DNA of 64,000 nucleotides from Campylobacterales bacterium (GCA_016938735.1 JAFGUB010000009.1:1-64000), one strand, 5' to 3'. Counted from the first letter of the stretch, positions 1 through 9,318 are shown. A program made the numbers and translations. The notes: generated by a model from the sequence alone, not told the origin.

Positions 1-34
1 TCTAGCGAATCTAGCGAATCTAGCGAATCTAGCG
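1..34 (+). repeat. 9-bp tandem repeat (coding Ser-Ser-Glu)
   Basis: The unit TCTAGCGAA is repeated about 3.8 times without error and probably continues upstream of the window. It is in frame with the histidine kinase that follows and encodes Ser-Ser-Glu units. Being a multiple of three, changes in copy number would lengthen or shorten the protein without shifting the frame. Confidence 0.9.
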
Positions 35-2217
35 CGGCCTCTTCAGAACCTGCAAAAGTGGCCGAGCCTTCGCTTGTAATAGAAGCGACGCAACCCAGTA
101 GTGTGTATGCGGCATCATCAAGTGTGCCGCATAGCGTTGCGGTGATCGGTGACACTCAGGCATCGAGCCAGAAGGCGTCGTTTGGTGTTTGGAATTGGGT
201 TGTATGGCTTTTGACGCTCTTGCCGGGCATTGGTGCGCTCTGGTTATGGCGCAGTAATCGCGGCTTGCGTCGGCGCGTGCAGCAGCTTGAATCTCAGTTG
301 GCCCATCAAAACAGTGATGCGATCAGTAAAGAGGCCTTCTTGTCGCGGATGAGTCATGAGATCCGCACGCCAATGAATGCCATTATTGGCTTTAGCCATG
401 TTCTGCTTGAAAGCAGGCTTGATACAACACAAACGCAATATGTTCAAAACGTTCAAAATGCCGCTGCTTTGCTGCTCTCCATTGTTAATGATCTGCTTAA
501 TTACTCCAAGATCGAAGCCGGACAGGTTGGCCTTGAGAAGCGTCAATTTAATATCAATGCTATGCTCGATAATGTCTCTGCGCGATTTACCCAAAAGGCT
601 GCCGATAAGAGGCTGGAATTTATCTTTGAAATTCACAACAATGTTCCTTCGCGCATCGTCGGGGATGAAGCAAAACTTGAGGCGGTACTCAACAACCTGC
701 TCGGCAATGCGATCAAGTTTACCTACAAAGGCGAGGTGCTGCTCAAGATCAAGCGCCTGAGTGCATCAGAAAAACAGATTCTCTTAGAATTTAGAGTGTG
801 TGATACGGGTATCGGGATTCGATCTGAACAGCTTGAGATGCTATTTGACTCTTTCAAACAGGCCGACAGCTCGAAGTCGCGCTCGTTTGACGGTATGGGG
901 CTTGGGCTTTCGATCTGTAAAGAGTATGTGGGCATGATGGGTGGTGCGATCGAGGTGCAAAGCGCGCCTGATAAAGGGAGCTGTTTCATCTTTACGGTGC
1001 TCTTTGATGCGCCTGAGCAGATCGAATTGCGTAACTACCGTCTGCCTGATCGTAGCATCATGAACAAGCGGGTGTTGGTGGTGGACAATAATACCATCGC
1101 AGCCGGTGCTTTGCAGCGTATGATCGCTTATTATCACTATCATGCCGACATTGTTGCCAGCGAAGATGAAGCGTTACGTGTACTCAAAAACCGCGAATAT
1201 GACATCGTCTGCCTGGATTCAAAGCTTTTGGAATCGGAAAATGCCGATACGATTCAGCGCTTCAAAGAGTACACCAACGCCAAAATCGTATTGCTGGAAA
1301 ACAATGTTGTACGCGCTTTAAGCGGAGCCGTCGCGGGAGTGGATGCGGAGCTTAAAAAACCTTTTAGCCAACAAGATCTTTTTAATACCATCATCAACCT
1401 TTACAGCGAGCGCCCCACTGCGCAAGAACAGATCCCGCAGCACGGCATTAAGGAACGGCTCAAGGCATTCGAGGGGCGAAAAATCCTTCTGGCCGAAGAC
1501 AATGCCATCAACCAGAATGTGATTTTAAGCCTGCTTAAAGAGAGCGGCATTAAGCTGATGATCGCCAACAATGGTCAAGAGGCGGTTGAGTTGCTTGCAG
1601 AGCATCCCGATGTGGGTATGGTCTTTATGGATATCTCCATGCCGGTGATGAACGGCTATGAGGCAGCGCGTGCCATTCGTGCGCAGCAGCGCTTCGCTTC
1701 GATTCCTATTGTAGCGCTGACGGCCAATATCCAGCCCAGCGACGTGCGCCAAAGCTTTGAAGCGGGGATGCAAGAGCACATCGGAAAACCGTTTAACGTC
1801 AGCGCTTTTTATGAAGCGATTGTGAAGTACATGGGCGATGGAATTCATCTCGCACCGCTTCTTGAGTCTGAAGTGCCTGTGCGGGATGTTGATCTCTATC
1901 TGAATAAAGAGCGCGGCTTGGAGTTGGTAGGCGGCGATACCGCACTTTTTGAGGAGCTGCTGGGTGAGTTTGTCGGGATGTTCGGGGGTGCACCCCAAAG
2001 CATTGCGACTTTGATCGTTGAGGGCTCTTTCGAAGCAGCCGTCAAGTTGGTACACGACATTAAGGGCGTTTCGGCCAACCTCGGCGCGATGAAGCTGCAC
2101 GAGGTTGCCAAAGCGCTTGAAGCGACCTTGAAGCGGGCGGATGCGCGTCTTGCGGAAGAGGAGCTGGCGCATTATAGTGAGGTGCATCACGCCACGATAG
2201 CGGCCATGAGCGCATGA
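1..2217 (+). CDS. Hybrid sensor histidine kinase with two receivers and HPt (5' end outside window)
   Basis: The reading frame is open from base 1, so the GTG at 58 is unlikely to be the true start and the N terminus is missing. Counting codons from base 1: Ser-Ser-Glu repeats (1-11), a Ser/Ala-rich linker, one membrane helix (about 61-83), a HisKA domain with H119 in SHEIRTPMNA, and a HATPase with N box LNNLLGNAIKFT and glycine boxes DTGIGI and GMGLGLS. A first receiver (about 357-465) has VVDNN instead of the usual acidic pair but keeps D406 and a KP motif. A canonical second receiver follows (phospho-acceptor D544 in FMDISMPVMNG), then an HPt domain with H685 in HDIKGVSANLG. This is a complete phosphorelay chain; the final output regulator is not in view. 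Its stop overlaps the next gene by 4 bases (ATGA). Confidence 0.93.
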   Translation, partial: SSESSESSESSAASSEPAKVAEPSLVIEATQPSSVYAASSSVPHSVAVIGDTQASSQKASFGVWNWVVWLLTLLPGIGALWLWRSNRGLRRRVQQLESQLAHQNSDAISKEAFLSRMSHEIRTPMNAIIGFSHVLLESRLDTTQTQYVQNVQNAAALLLSIVNDLLNYSKIEAGQVGLEKRQFNINAMLDNVSARFTQKAADKRLEFIFEIHNNVPSRIVGDEAKLEAVLNNLLGNAIKFTYKGEVLLKIKRLSASEKQILLEFRVCDTGIGIRSEQLEMLFDSFKQADSSKSRSFDGMGLGLSICKEYVGMMGGAIEVQSAPDKGSCFIFTVLFDAPEQIELRNYRLPDRSIMNKRVLVVDNNTIAAGALQRMIAYYHYHADIVASEDEALRVLKNREYDIVCLDSKLLESENADTIQRFKEYTNAKIVLLENNVVRALSGAVAGVDAELKKPFSQQDLFNTIINLYSERPTAQEQIPQHGIKERLKAFEGRKILLAEDNAINQNVILSLLKESGIKLMIANNGQEAVELLAEHPDVGMVFMDISMPVMNGYEAARAIRAQQRFASIPIVALTANIQPSDVRQSFEAGMQEHIGKPFNVSAFYEAIVKYMGDGIHLAPLLESEVPVRDVDLYLNKERGLELVGGDTALFEELLGEFVGMFGGAPQSIATLIVEGSFEAAVKLVHDIKGVSANLGAMKLHEVAKALEATLKRADARLAEEELAHYSEVHHATIAAMSA

Positions 2218-2792
2218 TCCGTGCCTACGCCATTACCGATCCGGCCTATTACGGATCGACACCTGAGTTGTTGTGTGAGGTTGCAACGCGCCTGATTGTT
2301 TCAGGAAGCTGCGATTTTCTATGTTACCGTGACAAGCGGCAGCCTCGATATGAAGCGTTTGCACAAGCGTTAGCGCTTACATGTAAGGAACTTGGATTTG
2401 CGCGTCTGCTGTTGCATAACGAAGCGGCGCTGGCCCGAAGCGTCGGGGCGTTTGGTGTCCATTTGAGCTCAGAGCGCTCTGATAGGATCGAAGAAGCCAA
2501 GGGTTTGGGGCTTTTTACGGTTTACAGTGCTCATAGCGAGGGGGATTTAAAGCGTGCATTTGATCTCGGCGCAGACGCTTGTACCTACAGCCCGATCTTT
2601 CCTACACCGCATAAAGGCGCCCCCAAGGGTTTAGAGGATCTAAAAGAAAAAACGGCTAAAATGGGGCCCAAAATCATTGCGCTCGGCGGCATTACTACCC
2701 CTTTACATGTAAGGCAGGTGGAGGAGGCGGGCGCTTTTGCCTTTGCATCGATACGCTATTTTGTGCCATTTTTAGAGGAGACGCATGTTTGA
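2214..2792 (+). CDS. ThiE/TenI-like thiamine phosphate synthase family protein
   Basis: 192 aa TIM-barrel protein of the thiamine phosphate synthase/TenI family. Recognisable elements are CYRDKRQP (counterpart of the QLR.K loop), VHLSSERSD (counterpart of VHLGQ.D), YSAHSEGD, and [15 protein letters not shown] (the GP.F.T.TK phosphate-binding loop). The INDR position reads LHNE and the aspartate after VHL is replaced, so the catalytic site is less canonical than in the second family member at 41197. It may be a TenI-like isomerase or a diverged ThiE. It is coupled to the kinase upstream (4-base overlap) and to gatB downstream (8-base overlap). Two TTACATGTAA copies lie inside it (2377, 2703). 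Confidence 0.8.
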   Translation: MIRAYAITDPAYYGSTPELLCEVATRLIVSGSCDFLCYRDKRQPRYEAFAQALALTCKELGFARLLLHNEAALARSVGAFGVHLSSERSDRIEEAKGLGLFTVYSAHSEGDLKRAFDLGADACTYSPIFPTPHKGAPKGLEDLKEKTAKMGPKIIALGGITTPLHVRQVEEAGAFAFASIRYFVPFLEETHV

Positions 2793-4209
2793 AGTCATTA
2801 TCGGCCTAGAGGTCCACGTCCAGCTCAATACCAAAACCAAGCTCTTTTGCTCCTGCCCCACCAGCTTCAACCACACCCAAAACACCAACACCTGTCCCAC
2901 CTGTCTGGCACTGCCCGGAGCGCTGCCTGTCTTTAACCGTGAAGCGCTGCACAAGGCGGTGATGTTTGGCACGGCCATTGATGCGACGATCAACCGAACC
3001 AGCTACTTTGACCGCAAAAGTTACTTCTACCCCGACAGCCCCAGTGCCTATCAGATCACCCAGCTCTATACGCCCGTGGTGGAGCACGGCCATCTGATGA
3101 TCGATTTTGAAGACGCCAGCCAAAAGCGCATCCGCATCAACCGCGCCCATATCGAAGCCGACGCGGGCAAAAACATCCATGAGGGTGATATCTCCAAGGT
3201 AGACCTTAACCGCGCCGGAACCCCGCTGCTCGAAATCGTGAGCGAACCCGATATGCGCAGCGCCGATGAGGCGATTTTGTACCTTAAAAAGTTGCACTCC
3301 ATCGTGCGCTACCTGGACATCTCTGACGCCAACATGCAAGAGGGCTCTTTTCGCGTTGACGTGAACGTCTCGATCCGCCCCAAAGGCGAAGAGAAGCTCT
3401 ACACCCGCGTCGAGATCAAAAACATCAACAGCTTCCGCTTTATCCAAAAAGCGATTGAGATCGAGGTGGCGCGTCAGATCGAAGCGTGGGAGGATGGCGT
3501 CTATGCCTCTGAAATCGTGCAAGAGACGCGGCTGTTTGATCAGGCCAAGCAGGAGACCCGCTCCATGCGCGGCAAGGAAGAGGCGGCGGATTACCGCTAC
3601 TTCCCCGAACCTGACCTGCTCAAAGCGGTGGTTGATGATGCGATGTTTGCAGCAGCGACGCAGATTCCCGAACTGCCCGACGCCAAACGTGAGCGATTTG
3701 TGCAAGAATACGCCATGAACGCCTACAATGCGGAGGTGATTACTTCGCTGCCCGAGATGGCCCGCTATTTCGAGACGATGGTGGCGCTGGGGGCCAGTGC
3801 CAAAAACAGTGTCACATGGCTCACCGTAGAGCTGCTTGGACGGCTCAAAAACGGTGTGACGATCGAGACTTCACCCGTACGCGCCGCGACCCTTTCGATG
3901 ATCGTCAAGCGCATTGAAGACGGTACCATTAGCGGCAAAGCGGCCAAAGAGGTGCTTGACTACCTGATGGAGCACGATGCAGAGGTGGACGCGGTCATCG
4001 AGAAGCTGGGACTCAAGCAAGTCAGTGACAGCGGAGCGTTGGAAAAGATCGTAGATGAGGTGCTCTTGGCTAATCCGGATAAAGTCGCCGAATACCGCAG
4101 CGGCAAAGATAAGCTCTTTGGCTTCTTTGTCGGTCAGGTGATGAAAGCCTCCAAAGGGAGCGCCAACCCTCAAAGCGTCAACGATATCGTCAAAGCCAAG
4201 CTGGGCTAG
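2785..4209 (+). CDS. gatB: Asp-tRNA(Asn)/Glu-tRNA(Gln) amidotransferase subunit B
   Basis: 474 aa, full length for GatB. It belongs to the GatCAB complex, which converts Glu-tRNA(Gln) and Asp-tRNA(Asn) into the cognate amidated tRNAs; GatB is the tRNA-binding kinase subunit. Diagnostic motifs are [11 protein letters not shown] at the N terminus, four cysteines in the CSCP...CPTC zinc region, [15 protein letters not shown], and YRYFPEPDL, followed by the helical GatB/YqeY tail. The ATG start lies inside the end of the preceding gene. gatA and gatC are not in the window. The codon choice is clearly GC-rich and the gene carries no TACATGTA copy. Confidence 0.97.
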   Translation: MFEVIIGLEVHVQLNTKTKLFCSCPTSFNHTQNTNTCPTCLALPGALPVFNREALHKAVMFGTAIDATINRTSYFDRKSYFYPDSPSAYQITQLYTPVVEHGHLMIDFEDASQKRIRINRAHIEADAGKNIHEGDISKVDLNRAGTPLLEIVSEPDMRSADEAILYLKKLHSIVRYLDISDANMQEGSFRVDVNVSIRPKGEEKLYTRVEIKNINSFRFIQKAIEIEVARQIEAWEDGVYASEIVQETRLFDQAKQETRSMRGKEEAADYRYFPEPDLLKAVVDDAMFAAATQIPELPDAKRERFVQEYAMNAYNAEVITSLPEMARYFETMVALGASAKNSVTWLTVELLGRLKNGVTIETSPVRAATLSMIVKRIEDGTISGKAAKEVLDYLMEHDAEVDAVIEKLGLKQVSDSGALEKIVDEVLLANPDKVAEYRSGKDKLFGFFVGQVMKASKGSANPQSVNDIVKAKLG

Positions 4210-4215
4210 GCGCTG

Positions 4216-5802
4216 ATGCATCAGGGTGGCAGTGCTTCTGAACCCTTCGGTCACTCCTTACATGTAGCGGTACGTATGGCCTACGCTTTGCAGGCCAGTG
4301 AGCGCTATCGCCGCTTCAAACACCGCATCCACGATCTGCTCGAAAACAACGCCAACCCGTACAAAAAAGTGCTTGACGCGATGATGATTATGCTGATCTT
4401 CATTAGTGTCGTGATTTTGATCCGTGAGGTCAAAAATCATGTGGCGGACGGATGGCTCTTTTTTAACAATTATGTGATCTCGATGATCTTTTTGACGGAG
4501 TATCTGTTGCGTCTGTGGGTGCACAGTAGCGCTACCGCGCGCATCATCGAGCAGTATGAGCGCGACCTCTTCGTACAGCGCCCCTTTCGGCTCTTGAGCG
4601 CCCTTGGCGCGGTGATGCGCGAGAAGTTCAGTTACATGCGTAAACCTGTAGCCATTGTCGATTTGATGGCGATTGTCCCTTTTTTTCACGAGATGCGGCT
4701 GTTGCGCATCTTTATCATTTTTCGTGTCTTCAAGCTCTTTCGCTACACCAAAAGTCTGCGCCAGCTCCTCTCCATTCTCTCCAGCAAGCGCTTTGAGCTC
4801 TTAACGCTACTCATCTTTGCCTCCATTGTGGTGTTTGTCTCCGGGGTCATGATCTACGTGATGGAGGCGAACAATCCGGATTCGCCCATCAATACACTTT
4901 ATAAGGCGCTTTATTGGTCAGTCGTAACGATTTCGACGGTGGGATACGGCGATTTCGTCCCTGCGACGAATGAGGGGAGGGCGGTGGCGATGGTGGTCAT
5001 CATCACGGGGATCGCGGTGCTCTCGTTTAGTACGTCAATCGTGGTGTCGGCGTTTACCGAGCAGATGGATGAGGTGGTGCGCACCAAAACCATACAAGAC
5101 GCGCGGGCGTTGTCTCAGTTTTATCTGGTGTGCGGGTATAGCGAAATCGGCGCACTCGTGGCGCGGCGTCTGCGCACGCGGGGGCGCAAGGTGGTGGTGA
5201 TCGATAGGGATGAACGCGCGGTGCGCAGCGCGAAAGAGCAGGGGTTGATTGCGCTTGTGGGGGATCCCGGATCCCTTGAGAGCTATAAGGCGCTTAAGAT
5301 CGATTTTGCGCGCCAAGTGCTGTGCGTGCTCTGTCTGGATGAGAGCGATATCGCCAATGTCTCCACCGCGCTGACGCTTCGCGCCATGCATCAAGAGGTG
5401 CGTATCCTTTCGGTGCTGGAGCATGAAGCCAACCGTAAGCGGCTCAAGCTTGCTGGGATCAATGAGGTGCTTTATGTTCAGGAGATGATCGGACTCGTGG
5501 CGGCAGAGTTTGGCGGTAAACCTGTGGCGTTCGAGGCGATTCATGCGCTCAGCTCCGAGCAAAGCGAGGTCGTCACGGATGAGATTACGCTTGATGAGCA
5601 TGTCGCCCGCCGTTTGGGAACCGTTGAGGCATTACATGTAAAGCCCTTTCGTCTCATTTTACTGGGGGTGTATGATTTGGCGGAGCGCCATTTTGCGTTT
5701 CATCCACCCAAAGAGTTTGCGCTTCAAAGTGGTCATATTCTCATTGTGATGGGAATGGCCCATCTGATCCGCGAATTCAAAGCCGATCTGCATTTGAGGT
5801 AG
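4216..5802 (+). CDS. Voltage-gated-type potassium channel with RCK (TrkA-N) domain
   Basis: Up to 528 aa. The N-terminal half has six membrane helices, with an Arg-rich S4-like stretch around RLLRIFIIFRVFKLFR. The pore loop carries the K+ selectivity filter TVGYGD at residues 241-246. After the pore helix comes a cytoplasmic RCK domain with a Rossmann nucleotide loop (VCGYSEIG) and a TrkA-C-like tail. The start is uncertain: the ATG at 4216 has only a weak upstream AGG, and an in-frame ATG at 4276 (reading MAYALQASERY) would remove 20 residues that look non-conserved. A TTACATGTAG copy lies between the two possible starts. The following gene encodes a second RCK-like protein. Confidence 0.9.
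   Translation: MHQGGSASEPFGHSLHVAVRMAYALQASERYRRFKHRIHDLLENNANPYKKVLDAMMIMLIFISVVILIREVKNHVADGWLFFNNYVISMIFLTEYLLRLWVHSSATARIIEQYERDLFVQRPFRLLSALGAVMREKFSYMRKPVAIVDLMAIVPFFHEMRLLRIFIIFRVFKLFRYTKSLRQLLSILSSKRFELLTLLIFASIVVFVSGVMIYVMEANNPDSPINTLYKALYWSVVTISTVGYGDFVPATNEGRAVAMVVIITGIAVLSFSTSIVVSAFTEQMDEVVRTKTIQDARALSQFYLVCGYSEIGALVARRLRTRGRKVVVIDRDERAVRSAKEQGLIALVGDPGSLESYKALKIDFARQVLCVLCLDESDIANVSTALTLRAMHQEVRILSVLEHEANRKRLKLAGINEVLYVQEMIGLVAAEFGGKPVAFEAIHALSSEQSEVVTDEITLDEHVARRLGTVEALHVKPFRLILLGVYDLAERHFAFHPPKEFALQSGHILIVMGMAHLIREFKADLHLR
4258..4267. repeat. TACATGTA palindrome copy (TTACATGTAG)
   Basis: Copy of the iterated palindrome with one outer mismatch. It lies just before the alternative start codon (4276) of the potassium channel gene, so it may be leader rather than coding sequence. 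Confidence 0.7.
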
Positions 5803-5806
5803 AATC

Positions 5807-6499
5807 ATGGAATCAACGGTGCTGATTTTCGGTTACAGCGAATACGCGGTTCAGATCGCCAAGCAGGTGCGCTCTTTGCACCATGTGCGCATCTTTGTGC
5901 ATACCGATGGGGAGGCACAGCGTGCTTTGGAGGACGGTTTCGAGGTTGAGCGTTTTGATTTTAGCGATCGGTGGCATGATGATGCCCAGCATTACGACGC
6001 GTTCCAGAATGTACTCTATTGCGCCCTTGAGGGGCGTGAAGAGAATCTTTTTTTGACCCTCTCTCTGCGCGACGCTTTTGTACGTTCTACCATTGTGGCT
6101 TTGGCCGGCAACCACGAAGATGTGCATAAGCTGAAGATGGCAGGTGCGGATAAGGTCTTTCCGATAGTGCAGATGACGGCTGATTTGATTGTCGATTTGA
6201 TAGAGAAACCCATTGTCACAGACGTGTTGCACAAGATACTGTACGAAAAAAGCGATCTTCAAATCGCCCAGATCACCATCACAAAAGGCTCTTGGCTCTG
6301 CGGTAAACGCACCCACGACCTGCTGTGGGAGGGCGACTTGGAGGTGATCATCATCGCCATCGTCGATCTGGAGCTGCATTCGACCTTTGTCTTTACGGCT
6401 AAAGGGCTCAACCACCACATCGACGAAGGAGACATTTTGGTCGTGATTGGCTATCATGGGCAGATTGAAGCGTTTAGGGCGAGCATAGGAGGAGCATGA
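5807..6499 (+). CDS. Soluble RCK/TrkA-type nucleotide-binding regulatory protein
   Basis: 230 aa with no membrane segment. It has an N-terminal Rossmann-like RCK_N fold (VLIFGYSEYAVQIAKQV, a G.S/Y.G-type loop) and a C-terminal TrkA-C-like domain (about residues 150-225) with ITKGSWLCGKRTHDL. It starts 4 bases after the channel gene, so the two are very likely co-expressed. The simplest inference is that it gives the channel a second RCK layer, since functional gating rings need two RCK domains per subunit. Its stop overlaps gpsA by 4 bases. Confidence 0.82.
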   Translation: MESTVLIFGYSEYAVQIAKQVRSLHHVRIFVHTDGEAQRALEDGFEVERFDFSDRWHDDAQHYDAFQNVLYCALEGREENLFLTLSLRDAFVRSTIVALAGNHEDVHKLKMAGADKVFPIVQMTADLIVDLIEKPIVTDVLHKILYEKSDLQIAQITITKGSWLCGKRTHDLLWEGDLEVIIIAIVDLELHSTFVFTAKGLNHHIDEGDILVVIGYHGQIEAFRASIGGA

Positions 6500-7389
6500 T
6501 GGAGCGTATCGCGGTGATTGGAGCCGGAAAATGGGGGCAGGCGCTCTATTTTGCCCTTTCAGGGCGCAATGACGTCTGCATCACCTCCCGCACGCCGCGC
6601 GCGATGGAGGGCTTTGTGCCGCTCGAGGAGGCCCTTACATGTAAGCTTCAGGTGATCGCCATTCCGGCGCAGCAGATTGACGGATGGCTGAAGGCTAACT
6701 TTGTGGATCACGGCCAGCGCGTTTTGGTGGCGGCAAAGGGGATCGAGGCGCAGAGCGGTCGTTTTCTCAATGAGATCTACGCTGCTTATCTGAGCATCGA
6801 GCGCACCGCTTTTCTCTCCGGTCCATCCTTTGCCGCAGAGGTGATGCGCTCACTACCGACGGCTCTGGTGGTCAATGCCCACGATACGCAGACGGCTCAG
6901 GCCTTCGTCGCGCTCTTTCCCGAATCGATCCGCACCTATGTCAGCCATGACGTGATGGGCGCGGAGGTGGCCGGAGCCTACAAAAACGTCATCGCCATCG
7001 CGGCGGGGATTAGCGACGGATTAGAGCTGGGCAACAACGCCCGCGCGGCGCTTTTGGCGCGGGGGCTGGTGGAGATGAGCCGCTTCGGTTTGGCGTACGG
7101 TGCCGATATCGAGACCTTTTTGGGCCTTAGCGGAGCGGGGGATCTTTTTTTGACCGCCTCTTCGACGCTCTCACGCAACTACCGCGTAGGGTTGGGGCTT
7201 GCTGCGGGCAAAAAAAGAGACGAGATCGTAGCGGAGCTAGGCGAGGTGGCCGAGGGGATCGGGACGGCCTATGCGCTCTTTTTGATTGCAAAGCGAAAGG
7301 CGCTTTATCTACCGATTGCTCGAGAGGTTTATGCCATTTTAGAGGGCAAATCTCCGCATGAGAGTATCAAGGATCTCTTAAGCCGATGA
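6496..7389 (+). CDS. gpsA: Glycerol-3-phosphate dehydrogenase [NAD(P)+]
   Basis: 297 aa cytoplasmic enzyme that reduces dihydroxyacetone phosphate to sn-glycerol 3-phosphate for phospholipid synthesis. It has an N-terminal Rossmann loop AVIGAGKWGQAL (GAGKWG where most GpsA have GAGSWG), SGPSFAAEV, the lysine motif GAYKNVIAIAAG, and LSGAGDLFLTASS with SRNYRVGLGLAAGK. It is slightly shorter than the E. coli enzyme. The first ATG overlaps the preceding stop, and the end overlaps the next gene by 4 bases. It contains a TTACATGTAA copy at 6635, read as Thr-Cys-Lys. Confidence 0.96.
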   Translation: MMERIAVIGAGKWGQALYFALSGRNDVCITSRTPRAMEGFVPLEEALTCKLQVIAIPAQQIDGWLKANFVDHGQRVLVAAKGIEAQSGRFLNEIYAAYLSIERTAFLSGPSFAAEVMRSLPTALVVNAHDTQTAQAFVALFPESIRTYVSHDVMGAEVAGAYKNVIAIAAGISDGLELGNNARAALLARGLVEMSRFGLAYGADIETFLGLSGAGDLFLTASSTLSRNYRVGLGLAAGKKRDEIVAELGEVAEGIGTAYALFLIAKRKALYLPIAREVYAILEGKSPHESIKDLLSR

Positions 7390-8747
7390 GCGCTTCTGTG
7401 CAGATGCGGCCTTTGGTGTGGGGCTTGGTCGTTGCTGTGGCGATGGGTTCTGGCATGTTGCTTTGGCTATCGCCTTTGCAAGCTGCTCTGGTCGGGGCGG
7501 TGACGCTTCTGGTGCTGCTTTGGAGCAACGAGGCGCTGCCGCTGGGTGTAGTCTCGCTCTTGCCTATTTTGCTCTTTCCCGCACTGGGCATCTTGGAAGT
7601 GAAAGCGACGACGGCGCACTATGGTAATCCGATCCTTTTTCTCTTTTTGGGTGGTTTTATGCTGGCCATTGCGGTGGAGAAGAGCGGTTTGCACCGCTGG
7701 ATTGCCGCGCGTATACTTTCACTTTTTCCTTCGACGGCGCGGGGGATGATTCTTTCACTGATGCTCAGTGCGGCGCTACTGAGCTCCCTGCTCTCGAACA
7801 CCGCGACGGCGCTGCTGCTGATGTCGATTGCACTCTTTTTGAGCGAAGAACGGCGTATCAAGATGCGTTTTGCCCTCGCCATCGCGTATGGATCGAGCAT
7901 CGGCGGTATCATGACCCCCATCGGTACCCCGCCCAATCTGATTCTATACGGTTTTATGCAGGGTAAAGCGATGGAGATGATCCCTTTTGTGCAGTGGATG
8001 TGGATGGTTGCGCCGCTGGCGTTTGCGATGTTGCTGATGGGCGCTTGGTTGCTGGGTATCGGTGTCAAAGGGGTGCAGATCGACCATCCCGCTCACCCGC
8101 AGGGGCTAAGCAACGATCAGTTGCGGATGCTATGGGTATTGGGTGCGCTGATTGTGCTCCTGCTGCTCAATGCGCCCATACGCCCCTATTGGGAGGGGCT
8201 TGGAATGAATGAGTCGTTGTTGCTGCTTGGCGTCGGACTTTCGCTCTTTTTTCCGCCGCTGCGCCAGCTTGAGTGGCAATCAGATGCGCGCAAAGTGCCT
8301 TATGAGATCATGTTTCTTTTTGGCGCCGGTTTTTCGATTGCGCACGCTTTTGCCCAGACGGGGCTGGCGAGCACCTTTGCCGATTCGCTGCTTGGCTTCA
8401 CCGCGCTTGAGCCCCTGCTTTTACTACTGCTTGTGGCCGTACTCATCACCTTTGCGACCGAACTGACTTCCAATACCGCACTGATCTCCATTATGCTGCC
8501 GGTGATCTATGCCCTCTCAATGCAGTCAGAGACGCTCGATACGACGCTGGTGATGATGGTTGCTACTGTCTGCTCCTCTTACGCCTTTATGCTGCCCATC
8601 GCTACCGCGCCCAATGCCATTGCGATGAGCAGCGGCGCTGTTGAGACCAAAGAGATGATGCGCTATGGCTTGGTGCTCAATCTTGTAGGCATCGTGCTGA
8701 TCGTCTCGGTTGCGTGGCTCTTTTGGCGGATTGCTCTAGCGCCGTGA
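7386..8747 (+). CDS. SLC13/DASS-family anion transporter
   Basis: 453 aa with about 11 to 12 predicted membrane helices. The paired signature motifs of divalent anion:sodium symporters are present: SNTATALL followed by PIGTPPNLI in the first half, and TSNTALISIMLP followed by IATAPNAIA in the second. The family carries dicarboxylates, sulfate or phosphate; the substrate cannot be told from sequence. It is coupled to gpsA through a 4-base overlap, which does not itself suggest a substrate. Confidence 0.9.
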   Translation: MSASVQMRPLVWGLVVAVAMGSGMLLWLSPLQAALVGAVTLLVLLWSNEALPLGVVSLLPILLFPALGILEVKATTAHYGNPILFLFLGGFMLAIAVEKSGLHRWIAARILSLFPSTARGMILSLMLSAALLSSLLSNTATALLLMSIALFLSEERRIKMRFALAIAYGSSIGGIMTPIGTPPNLILYGFMQGKAMEMIPFVQWMWMVAPLAFAMLLMGAWLLGIGVKGVQIDHPAHPQGLSNDQLRMLWVLGALIVLLLLNAPIRPYWEGLGMNESLLLLGVGLSLFFPPLRQLEWQSDARKVPYEIMFLFGAGFSIAHAFAQTGLASTFADSLLGFTALEPLLLLLLVAVLITFATELTSNTALISIMLPVIYALSMQSETLDTTLVMMVATVCSSYAFMLPIATAPNAIAMSSGAVETKEMMRYGLVLNLVGIVLIVSVAWLFWRIALAP

Positions 8748-8792
8748 GCACTTTTTATGCTACCCTTTGGGCTATCATTGCAAGGAGGTAGG

Positions 8793-9254
8793 GTGTCGGC
8801 GTTTTACAATCTGCTCGAGCATCAGTGGCTCTACAAAGAGATCTACACCAAACTCTCCCTCTCCGCGCCCGCGTATCGCTATTGGCAAAGCCCGACGCTC
8901 AAACTCAACCGTTACCTCTTTTTGCAAAAAGGCTCGCTGCCTGAACGCTACAGCCATATCGAGCCTGAACTGACCGATCTTTCGGGCTATCTGCCCACAC
9001 TTTACGCGTCGCAGCAGATGGGGATGGACAGCCATATTTTCAACTACAAAAAGATGCGTCTCTACGGTCGATTCGAGTACAAATTCGTCGGCGACGTGAA
9101 ATTTGTGAATCTGCGCCGTTTTTTTCTGGAGCACAACATCCGTATCAAAAAAGAGAGCATCGTGCGCCTTGGCCGCCTCGATGAACTGGTAATTTTAAGC
9201 GATGCGACCTTCTACCGCATCGATGATCAGTACGGTGTCGTGGTGTATGGATAA
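8793..9254 (+). CDS. Conserved hypothetical protein (153 aa, GTG start)
   Basis: I do not recognise a family. The frame opens at an ATG at 8757, but a perfect AGGAGG (8783-8788) sits just before the in-frame GTG at 8793, so I take the GTG as the start. The product is soluble, rich in Tyr, Leu, Arg and Phe, with no signal peptide or membrane helix. A central stretch reads FNYKKMRLYGRFEYKFVGDVK and the C-terminal half looks like alternating beta strands. It follows the transporter by 45 bases on the same strand and precedes hemH. Confidence 0.7.
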   Translation: MSAFYNLLEHQWLYKEIYTKLSLSAPAYRYWQSPTLKLNRYLFLQKGSLPERYSHIEPELTDLSGYLPTLYASQQMGMDSHIFNYKKMRLYGRFEYKFVGDVKFVNLRRFFLEHNIRIKKESIVRLGRLDELVILSDATFYRIDDQYGVVVYG

Positions 9255-9303
9255 ACGCATCGATGTAATGCCTTCTTCTCAGCCCAAACAGATACAATAG
9301 CGC

Positions 9304-9309
9304 TACAAT
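9304..9309 (+). promoter_or_regulatory. Candidate -10 box for hemH
   Basis: TACAAT at 9304-9309 follows a second TACAAT at 9293-9298. Either could act as a sigma-70 -10 element. The downstream one would place the transcript start at about 9316, immediately before the TTACATGTAA copy at 9319. No convincing -35 box is visible, which is normal for Campylobacterota. Confidence 0.45.
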
Positions 9310-9318
9310 CCCGCAACA

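Noticed and set aside
58-2217. GTG at 58 as start of the histidine kinase
   Set aside because: The frame continues open to base 1 through in-frame Ser-Ser-Glu repeats and there is no ribosome site before 58.
2806-3705. Long minus-strand open frame (299 codons) inside gatB
   Set aside because: It mirrors the codon periodicity of gatB and has no recognisable protein features; shadow of a GC-rich gene.
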